Shown here: in pieces, positions 11,536 through 22,842 of the stretch
How the letters are laid out: every line of letters starts with the position of its first letter
How positions within the stretch are numbered: position 1 is the first letter of the stretch
NCBI RefSeq assembly: GCF_019393635.1
Contig: NC_057861.1
Location: 192,898,026-192,962,025, forward strand
Reading direction: 5' to 3'
Source: Dromiciops gliroides
Taxonomy: Eukaryota; Chordata; Mammalia; Microbiotheria; Microbiotheriidae
Length of the DNA: 64,000 nt
Translations under genes and position numbers: made by a program
Notes under the pieces: model-generated
Told to the model about the DNA's origin: nothing
Databases searched by the model: none
The model's input: only the letters and a program-made list of their open reading frames with translations

Positions 11536-11701
11536 TGGGGAGGCTAGGGGGTGCAGTGGATAAAGCACCAGCCCTGGATTCAGGAGTACCTGAGTTTAAA
11601 TCCGGCCTCAGACATTTGACACTTACTAGCTGTGTGACCCTGGGCAAGTCACTTAACCCCCATTGCCCGGCAAAACCAAACCAAACCAAAACAAAACAAA
11701 A
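11536..11701 (+). repeat. WSINE1-like SINE
   Basis: Sense copy with an (ACCAA/ACAAA)n tail. Duplication aacactagagc at 11525-11535 and 11702-11712. Confidence 0.92.
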
Positions 11702-11714
11702 AACACTAGAGCCG

Positions 11715-11835
11715 TAGGACCTGTGATTGAGTTATCCAAGATCTGTGTGGCTTTAGGGAAGTCATTTCTCCTCTGCAGGACTCAGTTTCCTCACCTGTAA
11801 AATAAAGGAGTTCCTTCTAGCTTTGAACTCTTGTT
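11715..11835 (+). repeat. MIR-type SINE, partial
   Basis: Reads tgtggctttagggaagtcat, ctcagtttcctcacctgtaa and gagttccttctagctttgaa. Confidence 0.75.
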
Positions 11836-11999
11836 TTTGAAACTGAGGGCTCAAACAGAAGTTGATTTTCATAATGATTACTCTGAACCTTCAGAAAAAG
11901 GTTAAATTATAATCCTCAATCTAGAGCTGGAAAGGGCCATCCACTGACAAGGTAAGCAATATGATATTAATTATACATATGAAGTCATACAAAATATAA

Positions 12000-12900
12000 T
12001 TCCATATTAGCCACATTGCAAAACAACCACACAAAAGCAAAAAAAAAAAAGTGAAAAAGTATGCTATTAAAAAAAAATTATTGATGTCTCCACCCTTTCT
12101 ACATCAATAAAATTTGCTAGTACTAGGTTCACTCCCTTTCCCTTGAAACCCTCTTTTTAACAAAGAAACAGATAAGCAAACTTGAGAAACAGCATTGTGA
12201 CAGAAGAGACATTCCACACCTGCAGTCTGTTGTAGTCTACACTTGACTGAGAGGAGGTAAGAGTAGTTAGTTATCCTTCCTTAACATGGGGCACGGTGTA
12301 GAATCCGAACTGAACAGAAATGCCTTTTAGTGGAATTTTGTTACGATCTAATTTTACTTTACTTGCTCTTTTCTCATTACATTCAAGTCTTCCCATGCAT
12401 CTCTGAATTTTTCATATTCATAATTTCTTATAGAATGATATCATAGTTATATACCAGAGTTTCACTCATTCCTCACACGATAGGTACTCACTTTGTCTGC
12501 TACTAAAGTATTGTTATGAATATTTAGGTATAGATATAACCTTTCTATCCATCACTGGCTTCCTTGGGGTAAATGCCTGGTACTAGAATCATTGGACTAA
12601 ATAGGGTATGAACAATTTAGTGACTTTTTTTTCATGATTCTAAATCGTTCTCCAGAAAGGTTGCTCCAATTCACAGTTCCACCAGTGGTATATGAGTATG
12701 CCCTTTTGACACGATCAGTTTTGGTCTTATCTTTGCCAACTTGGTGGGTGTGAGGGGAAATCTCAGATTGGTTTTAATTTGCATTTCTATTATTAGTGAT
12801 TTGGATCATTCATATGGATGTTGATCATTTATATTTCTTCTGATATATTTTATTTATTAACATCTTTTGACCATTTATTCAGGAATGATTTCTGTCCCCT
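12000..12900 (-). mobile_element. Old L1 3' part
   Basis: Antisense L1 ORF2 3' features: ttgctccaattcacagttcc, ccaacttggtgggtgtgagg, ttttaatttgcatttctatt and ttattagtgatttgg. Highly diverged; boundaries approximate. Confidence 0.65.
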
Positions 12901-13415
12901 AAGGGGATAGTCTTCAGTTTTCTGGAAAATAGACACATGATTCACCTTCAGTACATATGAATAAGTATTGTTGCATAGACATGAGTTAGAATCCTAGGTG
13001 GCCCATGTTTCTTTTATGAAGGTAAGGAATTATAACAACTCTATTTCTTATCAAAGCAGTGCTCCTGTGCAGGTGCAAATACTGACAGTTTTTGGTTCCT
13101 GCAGCAATATTCAAACATATTCTTGAGAAATTCAAATGTACCTGTCAAGTGAGGATATAAATGAGACATTGAGAAGGACATCGCTGCATCTGTGCATTAG
13201 CCTCCTAAGTTTGTTTTTCAATTCTAAAGCTATTGTTATATGACTGAATAATAAATACATGGTCACCAAAGAATTAATGCAGATTTCAAGTTAGACACTC
13301 TGGCTATTTTTTTTTTAAGTAAACCTTATAAAATATGTCTTAATTCTTTCAAGTCACAAAGCACTTCTAATCTGTCTCAGTTGAAGCGTAATTGGGGCTA
13401 AGAGATAAAAAGAAC
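12901..13415. other. Intergenic DNA, no recognised feature
   Basis: No gene or clear repeat seen. Confidence 0.4.
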
Positions 13416-13419
13416 CACA

Positions 13420-13605
13420 CACCTTTATAGTACTTTATGTGGTTTTTTTTTTAATTGCCTTGTTCCCCACAGCCCTCTGAGGTAGGTAGTGCAGGTGTTG
13501 GCATCTCACTTTTAGAGATGTAGAATCTCAAGCTTAGAGAGGGTAAGTGACTTGCCCAGGATCACACAGCCAGTAAGTGTCAGAATCAGTTCAGTTGTGT
13601 CCCAG
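13420..13605 (-). repeat. MIR-type SINE
   Basis: Antisense order: tatagtactttatgtgg, ctctgaggtaggtagtgc, agagagggtaagtgacttgc and ggatcacacagccagtaagt. Confidence 0.75.
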
Positions 13606-13612
13606 TGGTGAG

Positions 13613-13850
13613 GTCCTCTTTGTTGTTGTTGTTTTCAGTTGAATCTGATTCTCCATGACCCCATTTGGGGCTTTCTTGGTAAAGATACTGAGGTGGTTTG
13701 CCCATTTCTTTCCCAAGCTCATTTGACAGATAAGGAAACTGAGGCAAACTGGGTGAAGTGACTTGCCCAGAGTCACACAGCTAGTGTCAGAGGCCAGCTT
13801 TGAATTCATTAAGAGGAGTCTTCCTGATTCCAAGCCCACTCAGCAGCTCC
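13613..13850 (-). repeat. MAR1-type CORE-SINE
   Basis: Antisense: tgattctccatgaccccatt, tactgaggtggtttgccc, aggaaactgaggcaaactgg and agtcacacagctagtgtcag. It abuts the MIR to its left. Confidence 0.82.
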
Positions 13851-13854
13851 AGGG

Positions 13855-15005
13855 GGCAGAGCCAGGATTAAAATCTCATGTCTGGCATTCTTTCTGTACC
13901 ACCTGCCTGTTTCAGAAGAGCCTACCCTGCAGTGGATCTCATATCCAAGTTTCTCTGGTCACCGAGACCCCTCTGAGCAAATCATGCATCGTACGGCTTG
14001 TAGATACAGATTGTTGTATATTTTGGATGAAAGCTATGGGAAACAGGCCTCGGGTGAGAATTTGCCATTTTGAGCAGCATTTCCCTGAGCACTGGTCGAG
14101 CATGCTCAAGGTTAGTGATCCCTGCTGGGGACATCTGCCGACTGCTGCCAGGGCCGGGGGATGGGTTGTATTCAGAAAACACTTTGTTCATGAAGAAGTC
14201 TCCAATGCTTTGTTGTTTTTTGTTTTGTTTTTTACACTGAGCTAAAGACATTGCATCCCCAGTTTGTTTATATAGAACGTTCTGTGTTGTCTGGATTCAC
14301 CAATACCAAATTTTCCTCCCTACAGGGGGTCAAAGTGTTGAAGATACTTTAGTTGAATGTCTTTGGTTCCCACTAAATTCTATGACAACAACTAAACAAC
14401 AAAACAACAAAACAACAACAACAACACCACCTCCCCACAAGGGCTGGTGGAAGGTTCCATTACCCACAGCCCTGTTTGGGGCCACAGTTCAGTGAAGCAA
14501 AACCCAGGGCAGCAGCTCCACCAGACAGAAACTTTTCTAAGGGAGGTGGTGGAGGGGACTGGGCACAGTTGGCAGATCAAAAGGCAGAAGGGGGTTGGTT
14601 TGTTTATCTTGTTTTATAGCAGCCTTCTTGAAACTGGGGACCCTTCCTGAGATGGAATGCAGCTGGAGATGTCAACTGGCCAGGAGAGTGGGGGTGAGGC
14701 TACCCTACCTACATTGACAAGAACTCCAAACAAACAAATAAAATGACTCCTCTCCCCACTCCCTGTCCCCAGCCCCAAACATAACTTAAAAAAAAATTAG
14801 GAAAGGGCACAGTACTGATTTTGTGTTGCATCCTATCCTCCAGCTTATTCATACTTAGGTCAGAAGGGAGAACACCCTACTTACAGCTCCACCTGGGCTC
14901 TTTGTGTGAGGTTCTCCTCCTCCCAACACCTACTGATTTCCCTCTTACTCACCTCCTTTATCTGACTATGCCCCAGGACAAGAGAAACGTATATAACAAA
15001 AGTAC
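13855..15005. other. Intergenic DNA, no recognised gene
   Basis: Longer open frames here are not supported by any domain. A (CAA)n run lies at 14390-14426. The moderately GC-rich stretch 14090-14165 could be unique sequence but shows no recognisable element. Confidence 0.4.
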
Positions 15006-15345
15006 ATAGTAACTAAAGAATCCCAGAACATACGTGCTGAATGGGACCTTAGAGATCTAACACTTTCATTTTACACGTGAGGACACTCAGGCCCAGAGAG
15101 GTTAACTGACTTCTTGTCAACCACCTATAGGAAGAGATAGGGCTGGTATCCAGGTCTTCCACTAAGTCCGGTGTCCTTTTCATTATGCACAGGAGTACAG
15201 ATCTAGAATGGGAAGGGATCTCGGAAGCCATTTACTCCCACCCCCCTCATTTTACAGGTAAGAAAACTGAGGCCAAAGGAGGCTAAGTGACTTGCCCCTG
15301 GTCACACAGTTCGTTAGCAGAGGCAAGTCGTTAGTGTACTCTCCA
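15006..15345 (-). repeat. Two adjacent MIR-related fragments
   Basis: Both show the pattern cattttacaggtaagaaaac or cattttacacgtgaggacac, aggcccagagaggttaactg and tgacttgcccctggtcacac. The boundary is near 15192. Confidence 0.6.
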
Positions 15346-16645
15346 TATGTAAAGCTCGGAGAATTTTATCCAAGACAACTGTTAGACAAGTTGGATTAGG
15401 CCCATTTAGGAGAGGACCTGAAAGTGTCTGCTTTTTTAAGCTGCAGGAAAGCTGTATTAAAGCAGGTTTGGCCGTATGAAGGCTGGAGGACAGATCATTC
15501 AGGGCACACGCCAAAATATTTCACAGAAAGGAATGTTATGCTCCTGAAAATTTCTTGATTAATTTCCGAGGCATTTACTTAGCTAATATTTGGATGAGAA
15601 GATGGGCATCATATGAGCTTAATCAGTTTGTTGAATGGAATGGTGGGTAACATGTTAAGAATTCCCTGTAAGACACAGATGATCCTATGAAAACTAACCC
15701 CAAAGAGGATACTGGACTATTCGTTAATAATTAGAAAAGATTTCATAACAGGAATGACTATGACATCTATAAAACCAAAAGAAACCCATATACCCATAGC
15801 ATATACCTCTGGGAGTTTATGTGTACATTTATGCATTTATAACTCACAGGCTAAGAATGATACCAGAATGCAGGAGCTAGGGCAGTAAAAGGTATGCCAA
15901 GAACTCTGACTGGTTTGATGACCCTGTTGGTAAACTATTTTTCTCTTTCTAGCCTATTATCCCTATGTTATGAGGAAATATGGACTTTTGAGGGTGGCAC
16001 AGGAGTCACTTTGCCCCTCCCCTTTTAGTGTTTCCAGTGACTGCCTGAGTGGATGTACTGGAGTGGGGGTCAGAGAGTAAAATAAAAGTTGCAAGCAGAA
16101 ATGGTATGATTGTTGTGTCCCTGGGCTCAGACTTGGGAGGTATTGTGTGCAGGTTATTACTGCTTAGTGTGTCTTAGACAAGGAAGAAGTGACTGGAATT
16201 CAGTTGCTCTAAATCAGCTAAGAAGAGTAAGGGGCTTTGGATTTTCCATGGAGAAAGACAAATGTGGATGCCTTTAAAGCTACATACAAAAAGGGGTCTT
16301 ACATGCATTCCAGATGGTGCTATGGGCCTGACCAGCATCTGAGTTGCAATTAGCTCCAAAACATGTTGACATAATTGGTGTCCTCGTAAAACCCCGACGT
16401 TCCTCCCCTCCCCTATATTCCCAGGTTGTGGGAAGATGGCAGTTTTAAAAATTAGGGTTTGGCAGTAATATTAGCAGAGGTAGGTTGAGTACAGCAGAGA
16501 GCTACATTAGATGAGCAAACCTATGAATCATGGGGAATCTGGGGCACAGATGAAGGTTGGAAGTACCAGAGGGGAAGAAAGCTGAATTCCCTGACAACCC
16601 TGAGGACTTTTTTTTTTGCTTGGGAGGGTCTTAAAAGCAGAATGG
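15346..16645. other. Intergenic DNA, no recognised feature
   Basis: 1.3 kb without a recognised gene or repeat. Confidence 0.4.
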
Positions 16646-16730
<85 letters not shown>

Positions 16731-16731
16731 T
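16646..16731. repeat. (CTAT)n tetranucleotide microsatellite
   Basis: About 21 uninterrupted units. The purity suggests it is length-polymorphic. Confidence 0.97.
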
Positions 16732-17460
16732 GTAAATGGGGAGGTTGGTGTAGATGATCTTTAAGGTAAACTCTCCAGTTCTTTTCTGCTGCTTGGGGAG
16801 GGGATTTCAAACCAAAGTGCCTTTATAAGCCTATAGTGAGCATGAAGGCCCCTGAGGAATGTGGGGCTCATCAGAAAGAAAATGTTTCTGGACTACACAT
16901 GGGCTTGGAATGAATCCATTTTGTATTCTTTGTTGTGTGATAAACTTGTTCTATATTTCATGTCTTATTAGCTTGGTATTGGGAAGGGAACTGAAGACAC
17001 CTAGATGAGAACTAGATATGAGCCAAAGTCAGATGTTCTCAGGGGAACCCTGGGTTAAGGGTATGAGTCATAGACAGTCTGATGTTATTATTGTCTCCTA
17101 GATTAAACCTGGTCTGTCTTCAATCAACACGTGGGTTACACATAAAATGGTAGACACTCCTTATCTCATGTTTGTGTTTAGGATTATTGAAAGTCCACAT
17201 AAAGTGCTATTAGGCAGAAAAAGAAGGTAAAGAAAAAACAAGGGTGGTTACAGTAAATCAGGGATCCATGAGATTGAAGACAAGGGCTTAGGGAGAAGTG
17301 TGGTGGCAGTTAGGGGTGCCACTGAAATGACCACAGCCAAGCTCTCTTTCTTGTTTTCCTTGACAGTAGAGCTTTGGGAGTCACGAGATGTCAGTCTGGT
17401 AAAGGTGGATGGAGAAGATAGTCTCTCATATTGGACAGGGAAGTGTTTATTTAGACCATT
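16732..17460. other. Intergenic DNA, no recognised feature
   Basis: No gene or clear repeat. Confidence 0.4.
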
Positions 17461-17464
17461 TCCC

Positions 17465-17660
17465 GACCAGAGTGGTATAGTGGAAAATGGACTGGATCTC
17501 CTCCTAGGTTCTGCCACTGGGTGGTTTGGGCAAACCACTTAACTTTTCTGAGGCTGTTTCCTCATCGGTAAAATGGGAACAGCTCCTGCTTTCACAGGCT
17601 TGTTGTGAAGTGCTATGAAAAATAACAGTACTGTGCAAGTGTTGGGCATTCTTGTTATTG
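17465..17660 (+). repeat. MIR, near full length
   Basis: Sense MIR: gagtggtatagtggaaaatg, ggttctgccactgggtgg, caaaccacttaacttttctg, gtttcctcatcggtaaaatg and gcttgttgtgaagtgctatg. Confidence 0.85.
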
Positions 17661-18046
17661 TGAACCCTCTAGATTGTAATGCTACCCTCTTCCCCACCCC
17701 CCCAGTCCTATAATTTCACCAGAACGGAGAGTTCATTTTGGCTCCCAGGTCTTTGCTGTCAAGTGATGTGTGAAGACCAAGACAGTGAATCTTCCTCCTG
17801 GAATTCTTTATCCCACTTAAATACTAAGGAGACTGGGTTGTGGAATGGCTGTACAGAGAATGGAGTGTGTAATGTCAACAGATTCTCAACCAAAGGTTTT
17901 CTGGAGTAAAACCCAACACTTTCTGTTGTACCTAAAAATAAGGCAGTAGTTGATGTAGATTATGCTGAAGATTATGTCAGCAAAATGCAAGGCTTGTAAG
18001 GTGCTATTAATCTAGAAAGGTTTTGAGTGTAGGGCTAAGAAGGAGA

Positions 18047-18297
18047 AGATAATAATCATTTATATAGCACTTATGGTGCCAGGTACTGTGCTACGTGCCT
18101 TATCTCATTTTATCCTCACAAGAACTGTGGAGGTAGGTGTCATTACTGCCCCCATTTTACATTTGAGGAAACTCAGTGAAATAGGTTAAATGACTTGCTC
18201 AGGGTCACACAACTAGGAAGTGTCTGAGGCTGGATTTGAACCCAGATCTTTCTGACACCAGGCCTAATTCTCAGCCACTACACCACCAGTTGCCTGT
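18047..18297 (-). repeat. MIR-type CORE-SINE, full length
   Basis: Antisense: tttatatagcacttatggtg, caggtactgtgctacgtgcc, cccccattttacatttgagg, gggtcacacaactaggaagt and ggatttgaacccagatcttt. It marks the probable outer limit of the ATP9B 3' UTR. Confidence 0.85.
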
Positions 18298-18490
18298 AAC
18301 TGAACAAAATGCATATGTGGTGTAAGAGGAATGGATAACTAATAAAGTGCAGATAATCTCATAACCAGAGAGTAGATCACTGGGCAGTGAATTTTTTTTG
18401 CCACAGCAAGACATAACTAACATGTGGTCTACATTGGTAGGGAGAATATTTACACTAATGAAAGCAGACCTTTTTCAGTATTGAAGAATT

Positions 18491-18496
18491 TTTATT
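18491..18496 (-). terminator. Candidate distal poly(A) signal AATAAA of ATP9B
   Basis: Minus-strand AATAAA in the context gaaataaaaattc, with a T-rich stretch (ggtctgctttc) 20-40 nt downstream. It lies at the far end of the repeat-poor 3' UTR stretch. Alternatives are at 19130 and 20249. Confidence 0.4.
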
Positions 18497-19129
18497 TCAT
18501 TAAGACCTCCATTACCCCTATCTCTCTCACATCTTGAAATTTAAAAAAAAAATCTTCCACATATTAAAATCAGAGAGGTTACTTATTCCTATTGTTTCAC
18601 ATCACTCAGCTCCTTGGGAATGACTGGCAATCCACTCCAGCAGTTCCCAAGCTCTTCACCAGAGAGCCATCTATTCTGTTTGAGCTCTAGGCTGCAAGCA
18701 CGGCAGTTCCCAAGAAGGTCATGTTCATTTTCCGAGTTAACCACTGAGTGTGCCTTAAGATTTCTGATTCAAACTGTATCTTAATCTTGCCTATACCACA
18801 ATACTTTAAAAGATAAAGGACAAAAGTAAAGGAATTGTGAAATGAAAATCAACCCAAACCATTAAGTGACAGACTGGAGGGATAATACATTTCAATTACA
18901 AAACAGAAAATGAGCTTGAGAAACTTCTAAAACGTGCAGATGTTTCTAAAAAACGAACACACATCCACATCCACACTATAAAAATACACAACAGTGACAT
19001 CTTGTGGGGATATACAAGAAATAACTTTACATAAGGTCACATGCTTATTTGGCAATTTAGCCTAAAAGCAAATCTACTACTGGAGCTCAGAACAAACCCA
19101 TTTATAACATGATTTAGTAGAAATTAAGC

Positions 19130-19135
19130 TTTATT
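19130..19135 (-). terminator. Candidate intermediate poly(A) signal AATAAA of ATP9B
   Basis: Minus strand reads aaacaataaagctt, 1.6 kb past the stop codon. Either this or the 18491 hexamer may be the main site. Confidence 0.35.
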
Positions 19136-20248
19136 GTTTTTGTTATGATTAATCATGTTTTTCTCTAAAGAAAAGAGGCATATACAATAGAATATGTTGG
19201 GGAAAAAAAACACTCTTAATGAGAGGGCAGTTAATTCTGTTAGGTCCATGGCAATATGCTGATGGAAATAGTTGTATAAATAACCATTTTAGGAATTTCA
19301 CTCATTCAATGTAGCAACCCATAACATTTTAGGATAACATATATCAGACACTAGACGAGAAATTAAATTGGAGCACATTAAAAAAACTAAACCAGAACAA
19401 AAAACACCACCAATAATCCAAAACCATCTATTGTAAAAAACCGAAAAAACAACAAACAACAAACAACAACAACCCAACACAATGCAACATAATGGTGTTA
19501 GAAAGGTAAAACAAATGTTTCTAAATAAAGAATCCTGGCCTTCACCTTTTCTTTTATCTAACAAATGACCTGGATGAATATTAAATACACTGCAGTGAAG
19601 ATTGAACAACCATGATATGCCACAAGACAGTACAATGATTTGGAATAATATCCTTCTGATTTGCTCATTATAAACATCTTATTAAACAGAGGTTGATCTG
19701 GCTCATAGAGAATGTAAATTACAGTTTGGAAGATGCAGGATAATTCTACCGTAACATTAATAGAGTGTGGCTGGTTTTTAACCTGAGTAATCTAAGCACA
19801 GATTACAAGGTAAGAAACATACTGGCTAATACAAGATCTACAGGATAACATATGTAGAAATGTTTCTTGAAGCTGTATTTGAGTGCAGTTTTCCAAGTAC
19901 AAAATGGATAGAAATGCTTAAAACATTTGCTGAATAACAAGGCTTTTGACTAGCTAGCTGTACGATTGTGTAGTAATGATGGAATTGCACATACAGCTAT
20001 GACAGTGTGTGTACTACTTGGCTTTAATGTGCACTCAGAGAATTGGTATTTGGTGTCAGAAGCTATAGACTTGTAAGTATCTGCCGGACAGAGGAATGGT
20101 GAGTACAAAAAGGAGGATGACACCTCCTGAAGCAGCACTATACTAGGCAGACATCCATATGTCATTTAAATAGCTCATGTTTATCAACATTTGAGGAAGA
20201 GTAGCATATAGCGGCAAATACAGACAATGGCATTTGTGGCTTCTAGAT

Positions 20249-20254
20249 TTTATT
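20249..20254 (-). terminator. Candidate proximal poly(A) signal AATAAA of ATP9B
   Basis: Minus strand reads gtctaataaaatct, about 480 nt past the stop codon. Hexamer only; no strong downstream GU-rich element seen. Confidence 0.25.
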
Positions 20255-20734
20255 AGACTTTAAGTAGGAATGGGTGTTTCTACATAACAGCATCAAGGAA
20301 AGAATTTGAATGTGAGAGAATTATTACATAATATCAAATAAGCTTTCATTTTGTGTTATAGAACAGTGCAGTAGCAAAAAACCTTTGCAGTAGGCAATAA
20401 AATAATGAAGCAGCATTTTTAGTAGAAAGCAAATTAGAATCAACAAAGAAATTGGAATGACTGAAAAAAAAAGACAAAAATGGATGATCTCTCCCCTTTT
20501 GGAGCCATTAGGTAAAGCCTATCTTGTTTTCTGTACTTACACAGCAGACGTAGCCTTCCCTAGTTGTGTTCTCCGTTTTTTGCCTTTTTTTTTTTTCATT
20601 TTTCTCTCAGTAGTACATCATGAACCCTTAAGTCACTTAAATGCCATGGGAGATACCCAAACAAATCCCAGGTGAAGTAGGAATGGTGGGGTGGGGGTGG
20701 GGCGTGGGAGGATACTGTAGGTGAAGAATTCCTT

Positions 20735-20871
20735 CTATGAGGTAAGCTTGGAGTAACTCGGCGGGGAAAGTTTACGCTTCAAGTACTTGAGAATGTACAG
20801 TGGAAGACAGCTTACAACGGTGATTGCTGACACTTTCCACAGGAAGGTCACAGTTGTGATAAAGGCAACAT
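20735..20871 (-). CDS. ATP9B: ATP9B terminal coding exon (TM10, C-terminal tail, stop)
   Basis: 137 bp: two bases completing Asp, then 44 codons and a TAG stop (20735-20737). Peptide starts [20 protein letters not shown], the TM10 helix, and ends with the cytosolic tail [14 protein letters not shown]. The [20 protein letters not shown] stretch favours ATP9B; ATP9A reads differently (as I remember, with DVYFI). Acceptor ctcatatag then ATGTTG. The internal ATG is not a start codon. Confidence 0.96.
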
Positions 20872-21600
20872 CTATATGAGAAAGAAAAAGAAAAAGCTCT
20901 AAGTGAAAGAATAAAGGTTTCAACTTCCTTGGTGCAACACCAAAGAACATTTTCTAAATTGTCTGAACGTTTCCCCTCAAAGTCCTTCAGAAAATCATGG
21001 TTAAATAAATATATTAAGTCCAATTTCCTTTGTTTTCTTTGAGACACTATTTCTATTAATTCTTCTTAGAGTTCATTCAATTATACATCTCATAAAGAGA
21101 AATACTGAGTATAATTAGTGTCACCAAAACTTATCAAGCATTCACCAATGCATAGCACTAGGCAGAACTGTAATATTTCCCTGAATGCTTGTGAGATATT
21201 TAGTGCTAACTTGCTATTCATAGTAGCTTTTCTTTTTTGAGGGGGCAGGGAAGGGAGAGGGGGAAAGGGAGACGGGAGAGGAGGGATTGCCTCATTAAAT
21301 GTGTAACACTAAAAGAAAATGTCATTGGTTATGATCAGGCCAATCTAATTTTACATGAAGGGAATATGGAAAATGTGATGATGTATATACAATTTAAAAT
21401 TCTACATGTTGATGTCAAGAAATAGATCAAAGTTCACTATGTGGGAATTCTGTCAATCTTTTACTTGCAAAAAATGTTGGGGACATAATTTGACCTGTGG
21501 TACCCGAGAATCCATATAACAAGTACTATGTATTAAGAGTTCTCATGCATTTAACAGTGAACACTTAAAAAGTAGTATACTGATAAATCCTCAAGAGGCG
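20872..21600 (-). other. Intron 5' of the terminal ATP9B exon, unique-looking part
   Basis: The acceptor side carries an A-rich + strand (ctttttctttttctttctc on the minus strand, a good pyrimidine tract). No other element recognised. Confidence 0.5.
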
Positions 21601-21604
21601 TCAT

Positions 21605-21720
21605 TGGCTGTAAGCTCCTTGAGGGCAGGGACAATTTTATTTTTGCCTTTGTATCCCAATGCCTAGTAAAGTACCAGACACAGAGTAGACATCTAATACA
21701 TTTTTGGTGAATTGAATTTT
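21605..21720 (+). repeat. L2 3'-end fragment
   Basis: Reads ctgtaagctccttgagggca, tttgtatcccaatgcctag and gagtagacatctaatacatt. Confidence 0.85.
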
Positions 21721-21989
21721 CATGGATCACTTGTTAAAATATTAAAAAAAAAAACTTGAGGCAGAATAAATGGTCAAATTGTAGGCACAGAGAAGGAACC
21801 TTAAAAGATTACTTCAACATAAGCAAACTCTTAAAGTGAGATATTTTGGAAAAGATTTTACTCATATGGCTGAAAAAAATTTGGTATCTTGGTAAAAACA
21901 TCCTATAAAATCACTGATCAGCTCATGCACATACCCACAGGGGTAGCAGTGTTTTAGAAACCAGAGGCAAAGGAAATGAAGTGACTTTT

Positions 21990-22141
21990 TTTTTCTTTTT
22001 TTCTTTTGGTGAGGCAATGAGGGTTAAGTGAGTTGCCCAGGGTCACACAGTTAGTGTCAAACAACTGAGGTCATATTTGAACTCAGGTCCTTCCTTAATC
22101 CAGGGCTGGAGCTTTATCCACTGTGCCACCTAGCTGCCCCC
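21990..22141 (-). repeat. WSINE1-like SINE
   Basis: Antisense; duplication aagtgactttt at 21979-21989 and 22142-22152. It lies only 142 bp from the cassette microexon, on the donor side. Confidence 0.92.
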
Positions 22142-22282
22142 AAGTGACTTTTTACATAGTGAATTAGTGAGAGAACTGGAAAAAAAACAAAACAAAAATC
22201 TAGATTTTTCTTAGCAATTACCTCTTAAAAGGGTTTTGTCTTTATTACCATTGTTTTTCTAATATATTGTAACTTCACCTAC

Positions 22283-22315
22283 CTAAGAAAGCTCCAAAAG
22301 ACACTCTGCCTATAC
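22283..22315 (-). CDS. ATP9B: ATP9B 33-nt cassette microexon (TM9-TM10 luminal loop)
   Basis: A 33-bp exon encodes GIGRVSFGAFL when spliced between exon E and the last exon; both inclusion and skipping keep the frame because each junction splits a codon after its first base (skipping gives EYF-D-VAF, inclusion gives EYF-GIGRVSFGAFL-D-VAF). The acceptor follows a long pyrimidine-rich tract ending ttttgcaacag; the donor is TTAG then gtaggt. I recall the same insert as an isoform difference in human ATP9B. By P4-ATPase topology the loop faces the lumen. It is too short to appear as an ORF and was found by searching the intron for the expected peptide. Confidence 0.92.
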
Positions 22316-22352
22316 CTGTTGCAAAACAAGATAGAAAATAAGGAAAGTAAAG
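22316..22352 (-). promoter_or_regulatory. Pyrimidine tract and 3' splice site of the microexon
   Basis: The minus strand upstream of the 33-nt exon reads tactttccttattttctatc then ttgttttgcaacag. It contains a TGC triplet nine to seven bases before the exon. Such UGC motifs near 3' splice sites are known to promote inclusion of neural microexons by SRRM4; whether that applies here is inference. Confidence 0.5.
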
Positions 22353-22637
22353 GATAGAGTAACAGACAAATTAGGAAATTAAACAAAAGAAGTGATTAGC
22401 TAGTGAATAAAGAGAAACACTTCAAAAAGCTGTAAGATTCACTGTATATATAGCACATTAGTAGTGGTAGTATTAAGCAGAGATTTTTATCTCCATTTCT
22501 TTACTTTATTACCTAGTATTACATTTATTTCAAAAACACAAATGAAATGCAACAAAGAATTTACTATTCCTTAAGAGCCCTGATATCCAACTAAACACAT
22601 GTAAAAATACAATAGGGTCTTTGAGAAAGGTATGTTA

Positions 22638-22827
22638 GACTTAGTCATCTCCATGGTCCTTTACAGCAAAGCTTCTTTTTTTTTTTTTTTTGCGGGGCAA
22701 TGGGGGTTAAGTGACTTGCCCAGGGTCACACAGCTAGTAAGTGTCAAGTGTCTGAGGCCGGATTTGAACTCAGGTACTCCTGAATCCAGGGCTGGTGCTT
22801 TATCCACTGCACCACCTGGCTGCCCCC
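22638..22827 (-). repeat. WSINE1-like SINE with extra 3' sequence
   Basis: The SINE with its T tail occupies 22676-22827. Between the tail and the left target duplication (gagaaaggtatgtta, 22623-22637; right copy gagaaagatatgtta, 22828-22842) are 38 extra bases (22638-22675), as expected if flanking sequence from the source copy was carried along. Confidence 0.8.
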
Positions 22828-22842
22828 GAGAAAGATATGTTA

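Larger units (their letters stand above)
18461..20734 (-). other. ATP9B: ATP9B 3' UTR (end uncertain)
   Basis: About 2.25 kb after the stop codon contains no SINE, LINE or LTR that I can recognise, in contrast to everything around it. AATAAA hexamers on the minus strand at 20249-20254, 19130-19135 and 18491-18496 could define short, medium and long forms. The long form is chosen because the repeat-poor stretch ends there, just before a MIR at 18047-18297. The extent is inferred, not shown. Confidence 0.55.

Noticed and set aside
13763-14245. 160-codon open frame (+)
   Set aside because: It begins inside an antisense MAR1 SINE (the MPRVTQLVS start recurs in many SINE copies) and runs on into unrelated sequence.
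16646-16731. Regular array that could suggest CRISPR
   Set aside because: Pure tetranucleotide microsatellite without spacers; the genome is that of a mammal.
1-18460. Possible exons of a downstream neighbour such as NFATC1
   Set aside because: In human, NFATC1 lies downstream of ATP9B, but no exon-like coding segment of it was found here; it would lie beyond position 1.
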